DNA from: Nitrospirota bacterium
Lineage (GTDB): Bacteria; Nitrospirota; Thermodesulfovibrionia; Thermodesulfovibrionales; Dissulfurispiraceae
Assembly: GCA_013349595.1 (NCBI GenBank)
Contig: DUZI01000161.1
Location: 1-5,736, forward strand
Direction of reading: 5' to 3'
Length of the DNA stretch: 5,736 nt
Both the position numbers and the translations under genes were made by a program. Shown in pieces: positions 5,615-5,736 of the stretch (its first letter is position 1; every line of letters starts with the position of its first letter). Below the pieces are notes generated by a model. It worked only from the letters and a program-made list of their open reading frames with translations. It made no database searches and had not been told where the DNA came from.

Positions 5615-5736
5615 TTAAGATTCTTCCTTTTCTTCTTCTCTTGGCAAGAAGTCACCTTTAATAAATGTATCCCTATAAATAGGCATTCCAGTCCCTGCTG
5701 GTATCATCCTACCCATAATGACATTTTCCTTAAGTC
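5615..5736 (-). CDS. rpoC: C-terminal end of RNA polymerase beta' subunit (5' part outside window)
   Basis: The last 39 codons are visible, reading LKENVIMGRMIPAGTGMPIY and then RDTFIKGDFLPREEEKEES before TAA. LKENVI.GR.IPAGTG is the conserved end of bacterial RpoC, which forms the catalytic core of RNA polymerase with RpoB; the acidic tail is variable. No frameshift is seen in this part. In many bacteria rpoC is followed by rpsL and rpsG, but here the next things downstream are an inverted repeat and an insertion element, so the usual ribosomal-protein genes are not immediately adjacent. Confidence 0.94.
   Translation of the reverse strand, partial: LKENVIMGRMIPAGTGMPIYRDTFIKGDFLPREEEKEES

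Overview
The window looks like ordinary bacterial chromosome with a decayed accessory stretch. It is AT-rich (roughly one third G+C by eye). It carries universal bacterial genes (rpoC end, tsaB, rimI, tRNA-Ala) and the remnant of a sigma-54-dependent response regulator. Low G+C with many sigma-54 regulators would fit Nitrospirota (Thermodesulfovibrio-like) or another deep-branching Gram-negative line, but nothing here fixes the taxon.

Left third (1-2330, plus strand). The window opens with the last 51 codons of an unrecognised protein. Three bases later comes a heavily decayed NtrC/AtoC-type response regulator (161-1448), with one early nonsense codon and at least six frame changes. About 450 bases with no recognisable gene follow. 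Then comes the 3' end of an IS1380-like transposase (about 1898-2326). It is split near its C-terminus by a ~206 bp non-coding insertion element (2058-2263) flanked by a GAAGGA duplication.

Middle (2370-5258, minus strand, transcribed right to left). The order is a short YjfB-like ORF, tRNA-Ala(GGC) with a full-consensus sigma-70 promoter, a probable fragment of an EAL-domain gene, an MFS exporter, tsaB and rimI. The last three form a tight operon: tsaB starts inside the end of the MFS gene, and rimI starts on tsaB's stop codon (ATGA). TsaB works with TsaD and TsaE to make the t6A37 modification of tRNA. RimI acetylates protein N-termini and is a usual neighbour of tsaB.

Right end (5334-5736). 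A second copy of the insertion element (about 92% identical, same orientation) is followed by a 9-bp inverted repeat and the C-terminal 39 codons of rpoC on the minus strand. The two element copies therefore bracket the tRNA/MFS/tsaB/rimI block as direct repeats.

I see no CRISPR array, toxin-antitoxin pair or defence system. The most interesting item is the ~206 bp hairpin-forming repeat pair, including one copy caught inside a transposase gene with its target duplication still readable.
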